Source: Sciurus carolinensis (Eukaryota; Chordata; Mammalia; Rodentia; Sciuridae). From it: a DNA stretch of 64,000 nucleotides. The stretch lies in contig NC_062213.1 in assembly GCF_902686445.1 (NCBI RefSeq), positions 56,245,268 through 56,309,267 on the forward strand. Direction: 5' to 3'. The notes under the pieces were generated by a model. The model was not told the origin of the DNA, ran no database searches, and worked only from the letters and a program-made list of their open reading frames with translations. This document shows, piece after piece, positions 1 through 10,292 of the stretch (the stretch's first letter is position 1; every line of letters starts with the position of its first letter). The position numbers and the translations under genes were made by a program.

Positions 1-1188
1 TCCCTTTGGCCAGAGATCATGGCTGCCTGGACTCTGTGGGAGAGGTAGCTCTCTGTTCTCTTTTTCTTGTTGTTGATTCAAACAGGACATGACCTCCAGT
101 AAATTAAGAGCTGTTTTTATTTCTTCCTCCTTGAGACAGCTCATCCTGCCTCTAGCTGGTTGCTTATGAGGGAAGCAAAAGGAAGGAAAATAAGGAAAGA
201 GGGAAGGAAGTTCCTTCCACACATTGAGTGACCCGTCTCCTTCCCCAGGACATTCAAGGATTCATTTCAGTCTGTTCTCCCCACCCCCTCCCTTCCCATT
301 TCCCCTGACTCAGCCGATTCAGCTCATCACAGCTGGCCACACACATCTCCCACCTGCAGCCTGAGCCCTGCCTCTTCCCAGACCAATCTGGACTGGAGGC
401 AGGAAGCAATTAAGCAGACCCAGTCAGGCCCTCCTCACATCTAAGCATGCTGGCCCTCCTGCCTGCCAGCCAAGGATTCTGTTCCTCCTGCTGCATTGTC
501 CTGGGGGTGGCAACAACTGCCCCCACCCCTGCCACCATCTACTGTGACACGACACCCACAGCAGACTTCTCCAGCCACAGCTTGCCCTCCACAGTGTGTT
601 CTGCTTCTAAATCCACCATTCTGTTTGGGGATGACATCAGAGAATGCTGAATGCCAGAAATGTCTCCATTCTGCAGGATCAGGGTGGCCCGCAGTGCACA
701 TTTTAAGAGGCTTGAGCTCTCCCCACAAACCTCCATAGCATCGCCATCTTTTGAATATGGATGGTTACCTGGGTCTTAATCCTACATAAAGGGTGCTACA
801 CAAATACAGCTTCTCTAGTCCTCTTCAGATAAAATTGCAGCCTCTAAGTCCTTCCCGTATTGAAATTCTAGAACCACCACTATCCTCAGCCTTCTGACTA
901 GGACTTGCTTTACTGTGTCCTTGCTGATGTCCCTAATCCTTAGCCATGATTGTTTTCTCAGGTGCATCTAGCTTGGTTGCCACTGCTGGGGTATAGTGGA
1001 CCCTAGTGTCCCAAAGCCAGGTTCTGTCCTCTGTCATGACCATTCCTGTTTAGCATACCAGAACTGTCCTTATGTTGCCCTATATCTTGAGACTCAGTGA
1101 CAGTTGTCTGTACTTCTGGAGCCACCAGGATTGGGGAGGGAGATTGGGGGCTCAAGGAAGGATAGGAATTTAGCACCCTTGAGGTTGA
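1..1188. other. Unique non-coding sequence
   Basis: No repeat or exon is recognised here. Open frames around 440-740 overlap one another on both strands, have no recognisable domain and look like chance. The stretch 175-215 is purine-rich. This may be intronic or intergenic sequence. Confidence 0.6.
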
Positions 1189-1447
1189 CCTTAAATTAAA
1201 AAAAAAAAAAAAATTTATTTGTTCTTTTTAGATATACATGACAGTATATTTTGACATATTTATACAAACATGGAATACATCTTACTCTAATTAGGATCCC
1301 AGTCTTGTGATTGTACATGATGTGGAGATTCATTGTGGTGTATTCATATATGAACATAGGAAAGTTGTGTCAGATTCATCCCACTCTTCCCTTTTCCTAT
1401 CCCCCCTCCATTCCTTTCATTCCCCTTTGTCTAATTGTCCTTAAATT
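1189..1447 (-). mobile_element. LINE-1 3' UTR fragment, 5'-truncated
   Basis: From about 1214 the plus strand matches the complement of the L1 3' UTR also seen at 36636-36800 and, in the other orientation, at 49920-50110. Shared blocks include the stretch ending in CATTCCCCTTTGTCTA. The match stops within the 3' UTR, so no coding sequence remains. A possible 9-bp target duplication, CCTTAAATT, lies at 1189-1197 and 1439-1447. The run at 1198-1213 is poly-A rather than the poly-T expected for a minus-strand element, so the tail has been altered or the duplication is fortuitous. Confidence 0.75.
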
Positions 1448-2589
1448 CTGTATACTTCTTTAGTTTGGCAGGGGCAGAATGGGGGAGAGCTCTAATTTTT
1501 TTTTCAACTTTGTCTCTTTCATGGAAAAGGGACCAGTTTTACAGTTCAACCATTCCACAATGAATCCTGTGTGGTGATCGTAGTTGAATTGGATCACACT
1601 TTCATATGATTACCAGTAAGATTTTAGCAATCTTTGTAAATTGAAGCTCCAGACAGATTCTGGGCTTCTCTAAGTATCTTTGGCACCCAGGTGTTGAACT
1701 GTCGGCAGTATGTTGTGCCAACCTCTGCCCATGATCTAGCTTGTTCAGTTTTCCTGTCTAAAACACCTTGTTGACACACTAGCCATAGATAAAACCAGCA
1801 TGTCACAGAAGAATTGTAGCTGTTAAGAACGCGGAAACATTTCGACATTCATCTGTCCTTTGGGGATCAGTAGAGTTTCTTGTGTGACTTCTCCAGGGCT
1901 TTCTTCAGTCCAGATTAAAATGATCTTTCAAATTATCCTTCCATCTTATCCCTGAGGATGTGTTCCCACTCTCATAAATTCTCCTACAAAGACAATTTTA
2001 GGGGGAAAAAAAAGTCGTTTTTTTTTTTGTTTCATTTCAAGAAAATTGATTTTGACATTTATTTCATCCTTATGGGAAGATTCTGCTGGAAGACTTGTGT
2101 AGATGAATGACTTGGTGATGTGTGGTGGACTCAAGAAAATAAATGAAGTGGCCAAAGCCCTTTCAGGCAGGATCTGTTTTATGATTGTCTTCTACGTTTT
2201 GGAAAGGGCACAGGACTGACTGGTTTCAGTGGGTCCAAAGGGTCACAAAACGCTGCCAATGGAGTTTGGAATTTTCTCACACGGAACACAAAGTTGAGAG
2301 CCAGACTGGTCATCATGCCCCTGCATGTTTAAGGACCGCTCCTGTAGGACATGCTGAAGAGGGGAGGCCCTGGGATCGGACTGCCAGGGGCTACAACTTG
2401 GGTCCATCAGGGAAAGGTCCTTTGTTCTCGACTCCCAGAGCAGTCTGTCTAACCTCAGGTAGGTTTTGCATTATGTATGTTATAATTAAACAGTTGCCCT
2501 TTGCTTCATCCTTAGATTGTGCACTCTTTGAAAGCAGTGACTATTTGTTATATAATTATACCATAATATGTACTTACAAAAATTTATTG
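1448..2589. other. Unique sequence with a possible L2 scrap
   Basis: Mostly unrecognised. About 2500-2545 resembles the end of an L2 element (a segment like AGATTGTGCACTCTTTGAAAG). An open frame at 2185-2691 on the plus strand runs from unrecognised sequence into L2/MIR relics and is not a credible gene. Confidence 0.5.
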
Positions 2590-2752
2590 CCCTCCCCTGA
2601 TCTGTACATATTAATAAGTCAAATTATTTACAGTTACAGCAACACTATGGAAGAAATAAAATTAGTTGTATTTCATAGATGGAAAGACTGAGTTTAAGCT
2701 ATTAACTTGTTCACCCTAAGTCATGCAGCTTGTATGTGGGAGAGCCTCCTTA
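2590..2752 (-). mobile_element. MIR SINE relic
   Basis: The complement of the MIR core is readable by eye: TTTCATAGATGGAAAGACTGAG, then a run like TTCACCCTAAGTCATGCAGCT. Many substitutions are present, as expected for this old mammalian tRNA-derived SINE. It has no coding capacity. Confidence 0.75.
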
Positions 2753-4258
2753 GCAACCCACAATAAGAAACCTAGAAAGTGAGCCCTACATCTACTTGAT
2801 TTCATAACTCCAGGTCTTAAGACAGATGCTGTTTTCCTTGTCTGGTCCTGAGCAGTGCTTGGTAGGCATTTACATCTTGTTGTTGACTGGGGTGATATAC
2901 TTCTTTGTGAAAAAGTTGACTAAATGGGCCTTACCCATTGTTTTCTGACTTCTTTGAAAATGAAAACATGTTCCTTTCATGTTGCTGCCTTCTGAGACCC
3001 AGAGATTTTTAACCCCCATCAAATGTGTCTCTTTCCCGAGAAGTACTAAATTATCAAGTAAAGGGCATATAGCTGGTTTTTTACTTCCACTTACTTTTAA
3101 AAGATTCTTTTTCAGAGCATTTTACATCAGTTTTGGATAAAAATAATGTCATTTTCAGAGAAATATGGCAATTTTGGCCTCTGTGGGAAAGTGTGATTTG
3201 GCTTCCTGTCAATGTCTTTTATGGGCTCCTGGGGATGCTAATGTGGGAGGCAGCATGGGCTATCACTCCACTTCAGGTAAAGCCAGGCACAAGTGGGAAT
3301 TAAACATGACCTTGTTGTTTCCAGCCTCCAGGGACAGCTAGGTGTGCCCTCATTAATGGAATCTATGTTGAGCTTTGGGGAACAATGGAATATGGGAACC
3401 AGAGTTAACAGCCCCGGTTGCACATCTTTTTTAATGAGTTCAAAAGATTTCAAGTCCTTTGACTTTATGTACTGAAACCGCCCAGGGGGAGGTGTGGAAA
3501 AATCATCATGGCTCAGTAGTTTGGGGTTTCAGAGGTAAAACGAAGCACAAGAGCCTGCCGACTAAATCCCAGTAGACCTGGAGCTGAAAGATGTGACTGA
3601 GTCAAAGGGGGCTGGGTGTGCATGAAGTCTAAAACCCTCCAAGGGGATATGTTTGGGAAATCTCCCACCTACTTAGTAAGTTCGGCGCTTGTCACTGTTT
3701 GATCCATTACGATTATGTTCATCTGGCCCAATGGATTTACCTGCCTTCTCCACCAAGAGAAAAGCTCACAGTCTCTATGAGTATGTGGGATGCTGGGGAG
3801 AGGAAGGCAGACCCAGCAAGTATAGTTTATTTCTTAAGAGAATAGAAAAAGGAAGGTCAATGTTGAAGTCACCTAGGCAAATCTGTAAGGAAACATATTA
3901 CTTTTAGTCAAGGGACTACTAAATTAGAAAAAGCACAACATATTCACAGGCACACATGCACATGTGCAAGGAAACCCAAATACTGCATGCAGAAGCCTGA
4001 AACCACTGCCAAACTTCTGGTCATGTGTAAATTATTTTAGTTTTTACAATAGTTGATTCAGAATGCAAGTGTTTCTAAGGAAAAGTGTGTAGGATCTCTA
4101 ACCTCTCTTGAGTTTCACTACAGTTCTGCTGGTATTAATTCGTTCGCTACTTGCTAGCTGGTCCCAAGCAACTGGTTTTATGTTTTATTCTATACATAGT
4201 GAGCTGTTTAAGTGAAAGCTTACATGAAACATTTGTGGGATGCCTGGTGCTTAGAAGG
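2753..4258. other. Unique non-coding sequence
   Basis: No repeat family or exon recognised. Short open frames at 3238-3475 on both strands overlap and have no motif. Near 3700-3760 a weak frame appears but no splice or start context supports it. Confidence 0.55.
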
Positions 4259-4322
4259 TTCAATGATTTGCACTCAAGGACACCCAACTGTGTAGAGCTG
4301 GGATTCAAATGGAGGTTCCAAC
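4259..4322 (-). mobile_element. MIR fragment
   Basis: The core resembles MIR: GATTTGCACTCAAGGACACC followed by AGAGCTGGGATTCAAATGG. It stops where a chimeric SINE begins, so the SINE may have inserted into or next to this MIR. Confidence 0.6.
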
Positions 4323-4337
4323 AATCTCCCCACTCCA

Positions 4338-4520
4338 ATATTGGAGATTGGACCCAGAGGTGCTCTACCACTGAGATATACTCCCCAGCCCTTTTGATTT
4401 TTTTTTTATTTTGAGACAGGGTCTTGCTAAGATGCCTAGATTGGCCTTGAACTTGCGATCCTCCTGTCTCAGCCTCCTGAATCACTGGGATTATAGGCAT
4501 GCATCACATACCCAGTCCAA
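4338..4520 (-). mobile_element. B1-ID chimeric SINE (MEN/B4-like)
   Basis: Read on the minus strand, 4518 to about 4411 is a 7SL-derived B1 monomer (CCTATAATCCCAGTGATTC, then GAGACAGGAGGATCGCAAG), followed by an A-rich linker. From 4392 to 4340 it is an ID-type tRNA-derived part (GGGCTGGGGAGTATATCTC, TGGTAGAGCACCTC). B1-ID fusions of this order are characteristic of squirrels and relatives and support a sciurid source. It is non-coding, and the internal pol III boxes are degraded. Confidence 0.8.
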
Positions 4521-5594
4521 ATACACAATTTTCTGACTTCAGGGACCTCTGTGGCATTGATATTTATTTTCTGATTACTTTTTTTGGTATTGACTGTATG
4601 CTGAAACCAAACCCATATCTTATTTCTAGCAAGTGTGCAAAGTTGATGGGAGGTGTTAAATGTATTGAATGGAATTCTGGTTTCCTTTTATTTTCATTAC
4701 TCTTATTTTCCCATTTCCAAGATTTTTTTAAACTTACCTATCTGTGTCTTATTGATCTGCCATCTGCCTGCCTATCTGTCTGTCTCTCTATCTTTTTGCA
4801 TACATTTATTTAATAATTTGTCTTGAATAATTTGACAAGATATTTAGAAGATGTAGTGGCAAAGGAGAAGGAAATACCTATGTAAAAAAATGATTATGTA
4901 GACCCAATAACTGCTGACATTTTTCATAAAGTCAAGCATGTCTCATTTTACCTTCTTTAATCTCCCTATCTTCTTCTTTCTTCTTCTCCTCCTCCTCCTT
5001 CAGTTGTAAAAGCCTAAAGCCATTGCCAAACTTTTGGCTATATGCAAATTGTTTTCTTTTTTAACTGATTGATTCAAAAACAAATATTGCTAAATAAATA
5101 TTTGGTATTTTTTCCATTCTTTATTCTGATGTCATTGACGTTTAGCTGGCTTTGTTTATAAGAGGTCCAATCGTTTTATAACAGATCATTCCCCCAGGCA
5201 GAGTGGAAAGTGAAATGCATTATGGGAAGTTTTTGAATGATACAACTTTATCTCATTATTGAGAGAGGAGAAATGAACATCTGGATCAATGTTGGACATT
5301 TCCTTTAACCACACACATTCTCTGAGCCTGGGAGATAGATTTGTTTTTTTCACATTGAAGAGAGAGTCCATCTCCTTCCTATGTAATACAGTGTTTAGGT
5401 AGACCAAGTTTTTGAAGATAGAAGGTTTAGTTCACCAGCAGATTCAGGTAAAATGGTGCTTCTTAGTGGTTTAGGAGTGGATGCGCTGAGTGACTTTAAT
5501 TGACATGGTGTGGGACTTTTTTATTTGAAAAATTTAAAATAATTTCAACACATATTAGAAAAGTATAATGAACACATTAAATATGTTATTTTGG
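4521..5594. other. Unique sequence with simple-repeat patches
   Basis: A short TCTG/TATC-rich patch lies at about 4755-4795 and a TTC/TCC-rich patch at 4970-5000. The remainder is unrecognised and AT-rich. There is no credible coding sequence. Confidence 0.55.
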
Positions 5595-5744
5595 GGACCC
5601 AATTTTGTAATGCAGGAGGAGGGGAAGGAAAGAGGAGATACTAGGGAATGAAACTGACCAATGAAACAGTTATATAGTATGCACATATGAATCCCACTAC
5701 TATGTATAATTATAATGTGTGAATAAAAAAATGGTAAAAAAAAA
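5595..5744 (+). mobile_element. LINE-1-type 3' end
   Basis: A purine-rich stretch (GGAGGAGGGGAAGGAAAGAG) leads into TATGTATAATTATAATGTG and an A-rich tail. This is the layout of a rodent L1 3' end of a subfamily different from the other copies in the window. No ORF2 sequence precedes it, so it is severely 5'-truncated. Confidence 0.5.
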
Positions 5745-5768
5745 GTGTGTGTGTGTGTGTGTGTGTGT
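5745..5768. repeat. (GT)12 microsatellite
   Basis: An uninterrupted GT run between the A-rich tail of the preceding L1 end and an ID element. It probably grew out of that tail. Confidence 0.95.
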
Positions 5769-5770
5769 AG

Positions 5771-5844
5771 GTTGGGATGTAGCTTAGTGGCAGAGCACTA
5801 AGCCACAATCTCAGGGTGCAATCCCCAGAACTGAAAAAAAAAAA
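5771..5844 (+). mobile_element. ID SINE
   Basis: The sequence follows the tRNA-Ala-derived ID layout: an A-box region (GATGTAGCTTAGTGGCAGAG), a B-box region (GGGTGCAATCCCC), and an A tail at 5834-5844. Several changes from an intact tRNA-like promoter indicate moderate age. Confidence 0.85.
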
Positions 5845-7575
5845 TCTGTAGTATAAATACAAAATTTTTAAAAATGAATCGATTTTTGAAATATTAGTTA
5901 AGTAACCATCCTGGTGGTGGCATACAAGGGAAGTTTTATTAAGTGGTTAAGTTAAAAACTAAAGTCTTGGAAATGTTGAGTGAGGATATTGTTTCACAGA
6001 GTTGTGGGTAAAAGGATGAATGCTGATGGATACTTACTAGTTCTGCAGCCACCAAGACTGATTCATTGGGAGGTTCTGGTGCCTCTCTGACCTTCTTCAC
6101 CTCTTGAAATTTTGTTAAGTGTGACCTTCCTGCAATGAGTAAAGGTCACTTTGATTTGTGCTATTACTGTACTATTGATGAATGTTCTGTTTTTCAGCTT
6201 CTCTGTATTGCAGCAAATTCCCTTAAATCCCTTGGGTCATGCTTTTCCAATTTGAGACGTCTTCAAAATTTCATGTGCATATCTATGAACTAAATTTTGA
6301 ACATTTGAAAATAATCATCTAGTCTTTTAGAGCATAATTTTAAGTATTTACAAAGGATTCAGTTACCAGCATTTTCTATATATTGACGTTTAAAAGTGAA
6401 ATTGATGTTTCACTTATTTCAATGAATTCAACAGACTATAATCCAATGGATTATGACACATTTAAAAATGCAAGAACAGGTTCTTTTACAAGAGTCAAAA
6501 AATTTGCATCTTTCCTCTTTCTCCTTCGAACTTTTCTCCTTCTCTTAGAATTTTGTCCTAATATTACTTTTATGCTTGTAAGTTTTCCTTTGATCCCACC
6601 AATTTCATATTCTGCAGAATATATTCTGTTGTTCCTATGAACAAAAGGCTCTGAGTGTTAAAAAATGAACTTTTATATTGGATTATTAGATATTATCACA
6701 GTTAAATAAAAACACCACAAACAATTTGATAAATTTGATAAATATAAATGCAACTTTTAGTGGGTTAACTTTGGGTGCATATTTGTGGCACCTTGATTTA
6801 AAGTCTCTTTATTTTAGTAGCTCTGGTTTGTGCATCACAGTAAGATTCTGAGTGACTAAGAGGTAAGCCTTTGTTTTGAAATCAGCAGAATAATGCTTGT
6901 GAAAAGGAAGTTGGGAAAAGATCACTTCTACCGTAGAAATTTCTGTGGCAAATCGGTTTTAGAAGAGTGAAGTTGAGATATAGAGGTTGCATCCCTTAAA
7001 ACTATCCATGGTTCGTTGCCCTTAAGAAAGAGGTTTGAAGACAGCTGATGTGGAATGTTAGCAGAGTCATGAACAAGGTCAGGTTCAGGGATGTGCAGCC
7101 TGTGCAGCTGCAGAGGTCCCACTCTCAGAGGGACCCTGCATTTGGGTTAATGCTCTGCTGTCATCTGCCCAATAATTTTTGAACAAGGGTTCATATTTTT
7201 GGGCCAGCAAATTATTTAGCTAGTGTTGGTCATGAGTGTCTGGTAGGGGTAAACATTGGCAGAGGAAGTCAGCCGATAGTTCCAGAGCCATCTGGAGTTA
7301 GATAGCACTATCTTGTGAGAGCAGATTTATTGAATATTTTGGAATTTTTAGAGCCAGACCTTAAACCTTTGATAGCTTGAAACCAGCCACTGTAGGAATA
7401 TTTATGATCCAGAAATCTTCAAGTGCTCCAAGTCAGGACTTTTCCCTGATCACCAAATCACTGTTCGTTAGCCTCTTACTAAAAGGTGAAATAATGTAAC
7501 TAAAAGCTGATTGGTCATACTTTGTGACTGACAATTAGACTAATGAGATTAAGTGGAATAATTATGATAGCTAAA
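5845..7575. other. Unique AT-rich sequence
   Basis: No repeat, exon or RNA gene recognised. The longest frame (6383-6640, plus) is AT-rich and has no domain. Confidence 0.55.
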
Positions 7576-7654
7576 ATTAGTTGATATTTCATGAGTCAGG
7601 CACGATATTAAATACACCTCATTTAAGTGTCAAAAAAACTCTAGAAGGCTCCAA
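7576..7654 (-). mobile_element. MIR relic, left half
   Basis: Matches the complement of the MIR 3' part (ATTTCATGAGTCAGGCACG, CCTCATTTAAGTGTC). The element breaks off at 7654, where a MaLR LTR starts, and resumes at 8004. Confidence 0.7.
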
Positions 7655-8003
7655 TGTTTCTTTCCTCTTCCCAAAATTTATGAGTTAAAATTTGAACCCC
7701 CAAAGTGGTGGTATTAGGAAGTGGGAGTCTTTTGGGAGGTGATTAGATCATGACTGCAGAGACCTCATCAATGGGATTAGTGTACTTTTTATAAAAGGCC
7801 AGAAGGAGCTTATCTGTTTCACCAAATGAAGATGCAGAAAGAAGGCACTAGGAACCTGGACCAAGCCCTCACCAGATACTGAATCAGCAGGTGCCTTGAA
7901 CGTGTACTTTCCAGTCTCTAGAGCTGTGGGAAATAAACCTCTGTTGTTAGTAAGCTGTCCAGTGTGTGGTATTTTGTTATAGATGCCTGAATTGACTAAG
8001 ACA
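7655..8003 (+). mobile_element. MaLR LTR (MST/MLT1-like)
   Basis: It begins with TG and reads through hallmark MaLR segments: AAAGTGGTGGTATTAGGA, GGGAGGTGATTAGATCATG, ACCAGATACTGAATCAGC, GAAATAAACCTCTGTTGTT (polyadenylation signal AATAAA) and a terminal GACTAAGACA. It is a solo LTR of an ERVL-MaLR element with no internal region attached. It interrupts a MIR, so it is younger than that copy. Confidence 0.8.
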
Positions 8004-8106
8004 AGGTGTAACTATGCCCATTCTACAGATGGAAAAATTGATGGGCAAAGAAGATGACTAATTTACTTATGGATGCCCAGCTAGTGAAAGAGAGAGCAGA
8101 AAGCTA
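8004..8106 (-). mobile_element. MIR relic, right half
   Basis: Continues the complement of MIR (TATGCCCATTCTACAGATGG, then GGATGCCCAGCTAGTGAAAG). It joins in order and orientation to the piece at 7576-7654. Confidence 0.75.
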
Positions 8107-8499
8107 GGACTATGTTTCTGACATTCCTGTTAAAAACTGTCTCCTATGTCTTCATCGCAGACTCTAGTGAAGCTAATTTCACTCACGTCTTTTCCGCCGG
8201 CAATCTCAGGAGCCTCTGAGATTGCCTTTTAGTTTTACACCACAAAATCTTCAAATTTATTAAATGTCTTCTAGCTTTCCTTGAAGATTTTAGTTCCAAA
8301 CTGGCATATCCATAAGACGTTACAAATCTCAGCTGAGGCATTTTTACCCAGATTCATTTTTGGTGTCTGGGTCATTATTGTACTCTGATATATATATATT
8401 TACCCATTCTCAAACAACCCCAACATGATCAAACAAAAGACCCTATCATGGACATCAAAAACATTCATAAATTTTTCTGACTGTAAGAATTCTAGAAAG

Positions 8500-8690
8500 G
8501 GTATACTCTTGCAGTCAGAAAGAACTAAGTTCAAGTTCTAGGCTGGCCATGTATTTTGTTTAGACATGTTAACCATATTTCTTCTATGTAAAATGAGATT
8601 ATAAGGTTGCTACCTCATAGGATCGTCATGAGGATTAACTGGAATAATACAATTTCATAAACACTAGCCATTGTTTCACTCATTACTAAA
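8500..8690 (+). mobile_element. MIR SINE relic
   Basis: Reads in MIR sense: a segment like TTCAAGTTCTAGGCTGGCC, then TTCTATGTAAAATGAGATTA, CTACCTCATAGGATCGTCAT and GAGGATTAACTGGAATAATA. Diverged and non-coding. Confidence 0.8.
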
Positions 8691-9083
8691 AATATGAATA
8701 TTCAGAAACAGATATAAAAGATAAAATTAAAGTCACCCAAAGCAGACTATCCTGAGATACTATTAATACCTCCATCCTCCCCAGAGCACTGACTAAGAAG
8801 CCAGAGTCATGGCAGCTCAGAGGCACATGGGTTTGTCATCTTCACATGATATTAAGCTTTTAAAAATGTTTTCTTTCTGCTACTTTTTTATCTATAAAAT
8901 ATGAATCATACTACTTTATTTGTAGTTTTGTATTTCAGTATCTGATGAATATATTGTGTATATTTTATAACATGGTTTGAAATAATGATTTGTAATGACT
9001 GTAAAATATTCTCTGTGATGTTAACATATTTTGATACTATGAAGTGGAGATAAACATGCTTGCTTATATTTTTTTTATCTCTA
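8691..9083. other. Unique AT-rich sequence
   Basis: No feature recognised. Confidence 0.5.
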
Positions 9084-9180
9084 TTTCTTTTCTTTCCCTT
9101 CCCTCCCCTCCCCTTCCCTCCCCCTCCCTCCCTCCCCTCCCCTCCCTCCCCTCCCCTCCCCTCCCCCTCCCTCCCTTCTT

Positions 9181-9265
<85 letters not shown>
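9084..9265. repeat. 182-bp pure homopyrimidine tract, (CCCTC)n then (CT)n
   Basis: Every base from 9084 to 9265 on the plus strand is C or T. The first half is CCCCTCCCT-type (G-rich on the minus strand, with many spaced runs of three to five G). The second half is about 80 bp of nearly pure CT. Such mirror-like tracts can form triplex (H-) DNA, and the G-rich strand fits the G-quadruplex motif. It abuts the 3' end of a minus-strand ID element and probably grew from that element's tail. Frames read through it are low-complexity artefacts. Confidence 0.95.
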
Positions 9266-9266
<1 letters not shown>

Positions 9267-9337
9267 CAGTGCTGGGGTTGGGATCCAGGGCCACAACCTG
9301 CTGGACAGGTGTTCTACCGCTGAGCTGCATTCCCCAT
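9266..9337 (-). mobile_element. ID SINE
   Basis: Complement of ID: AGTGCTGGGGTTGGGATCC at the 3' side and TCTACCGCTGAGCTGCATTC over the A box. Its tail side faces the homopyrimidine tract. Confidence 0.85.
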
Positions 9338-9829
9338 GGTTACTCTTGTAATACAGAATCCCTAGGAATACTTGACAGATGAAGGGATCTCAACCATTCC
9401 AACAGTTTTCAATATATACAGTTGAGTTGATTTTTTAAAAAGAGTTAATGTCTTTATACTTCTACCCATAAAATGAGTGCTAGTGTTTAAGCAGATCTTC
9501 ACACCTGATGTGTGGAAATAACTTATCTCTGCCCATCAGTGGACATCTCTGATCTAATAACTTCTAACTTGCTCTGATTCAACATTAACTTGTCTCTATC
9601 AAAAACGGTAGATTCAATTCTTTTTTTTCCTTCCTTGGCCTCATGATGAACTCATACAAAAAGATGATTGATTAGGGTAAGCCTTTAAGGTTGGCTTTAG
9701 TGAATAATGTGACCTTTTTAGTCATTTTCTAAGCAAGGGACAAAAAGAATCTTGTTTCTAGAGAAAAGTGTGTTACTCACCCTTTTCTGTTGCAGGTGTG
9801 GTAGTCATTTTTATGTGTCAATTTGACTA
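9338..9829. other. Unique sequence
   Basis: No confident feature. Just before the LTR at 9830 the text TTTATGTGTCAATTTGAC resembles an old repeat into which the LTR may have inserted. Confidence 0.45.
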
Positions 9830-10059
9830 TGTTATAGTTTCAATATTAGTTGTTCCCCAAAAGTTAATGTGTGAGACAATGAAAGGTTAGAGGTGAAATG
9901 ATTGGGGTATGAGAGCCTTAACCTAGTCCCTTGACTACTATTGGGTGGTGCCTACAGGTAGGTAGGGTGTGACTGGAGAAGTAGGTCACTGGGGGCCAGC
10001 CTTTGGGGTTTATATTTTGTCCACGATGAGGGGAGGCCTCTTTCTCTCTCTCCCTCCCT

Positions 10060-10099
<40 letters not shown>

Positions 10100-10292
10100 G
10101 CTTCCTGGTGCTGTGTTCCCAGTTGCTTTCCTCTGCCACACACTTCTGCCATGATGTTTTGCCTTGCCTTATGTCCCAAGGAATGCAATTGACTGAGACC
10201 TCTGAAACTGTGAGGCCCCCAGTATGCTTTTTCTCCTCTAGTTGTTCTTTTCCGATCTTTTGGTTGCAGCAGCAAAAAAGCTGACAAAAACA
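9830..10292 (+). mobile_element. MaLR LTR, rodent type
   Basis: It starts TGTTATAGTTTC and ends CTGACAAAAACA. Internal hallmarks shared with the LTRs at 51022 and 62180 are TCCCCAAAAGTTAATGTG, GAAGTAGGTCACTGGGGGCC, CTTCTGCCATGATGTTTTGCC and CTCTGAAACTGTGAGG. At 10037-10092 the CT-rich stretch native to this LTR has expanded into a microsatellite. No internal retroviral sequence flanks it, so it is a solo LTR. Confidence 0.8.
10037..10092. repeat. (CCCT)n/(CT)n microsatellite inside LTR
   Basis: Pure pyrimidine run within the MaLR LTR, at the place where the sister LTR at 62180 has only a short CT-rich stretch. Local expansion after insertion is the simplest reading. Confidence 0.9.

Noticed and set aside
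2185..2691. 168-codon plus-strand frame
   Set aside because: The second half is L2/MIR debris and the first half has no recognisable motif.
9044..9382. Open frames of 71-112 codons on both strands
   Set aside because: They are produced by the homopyrimidine tract; the peptides are Ser/Leu/Pro or Arg/Glu low complexity.
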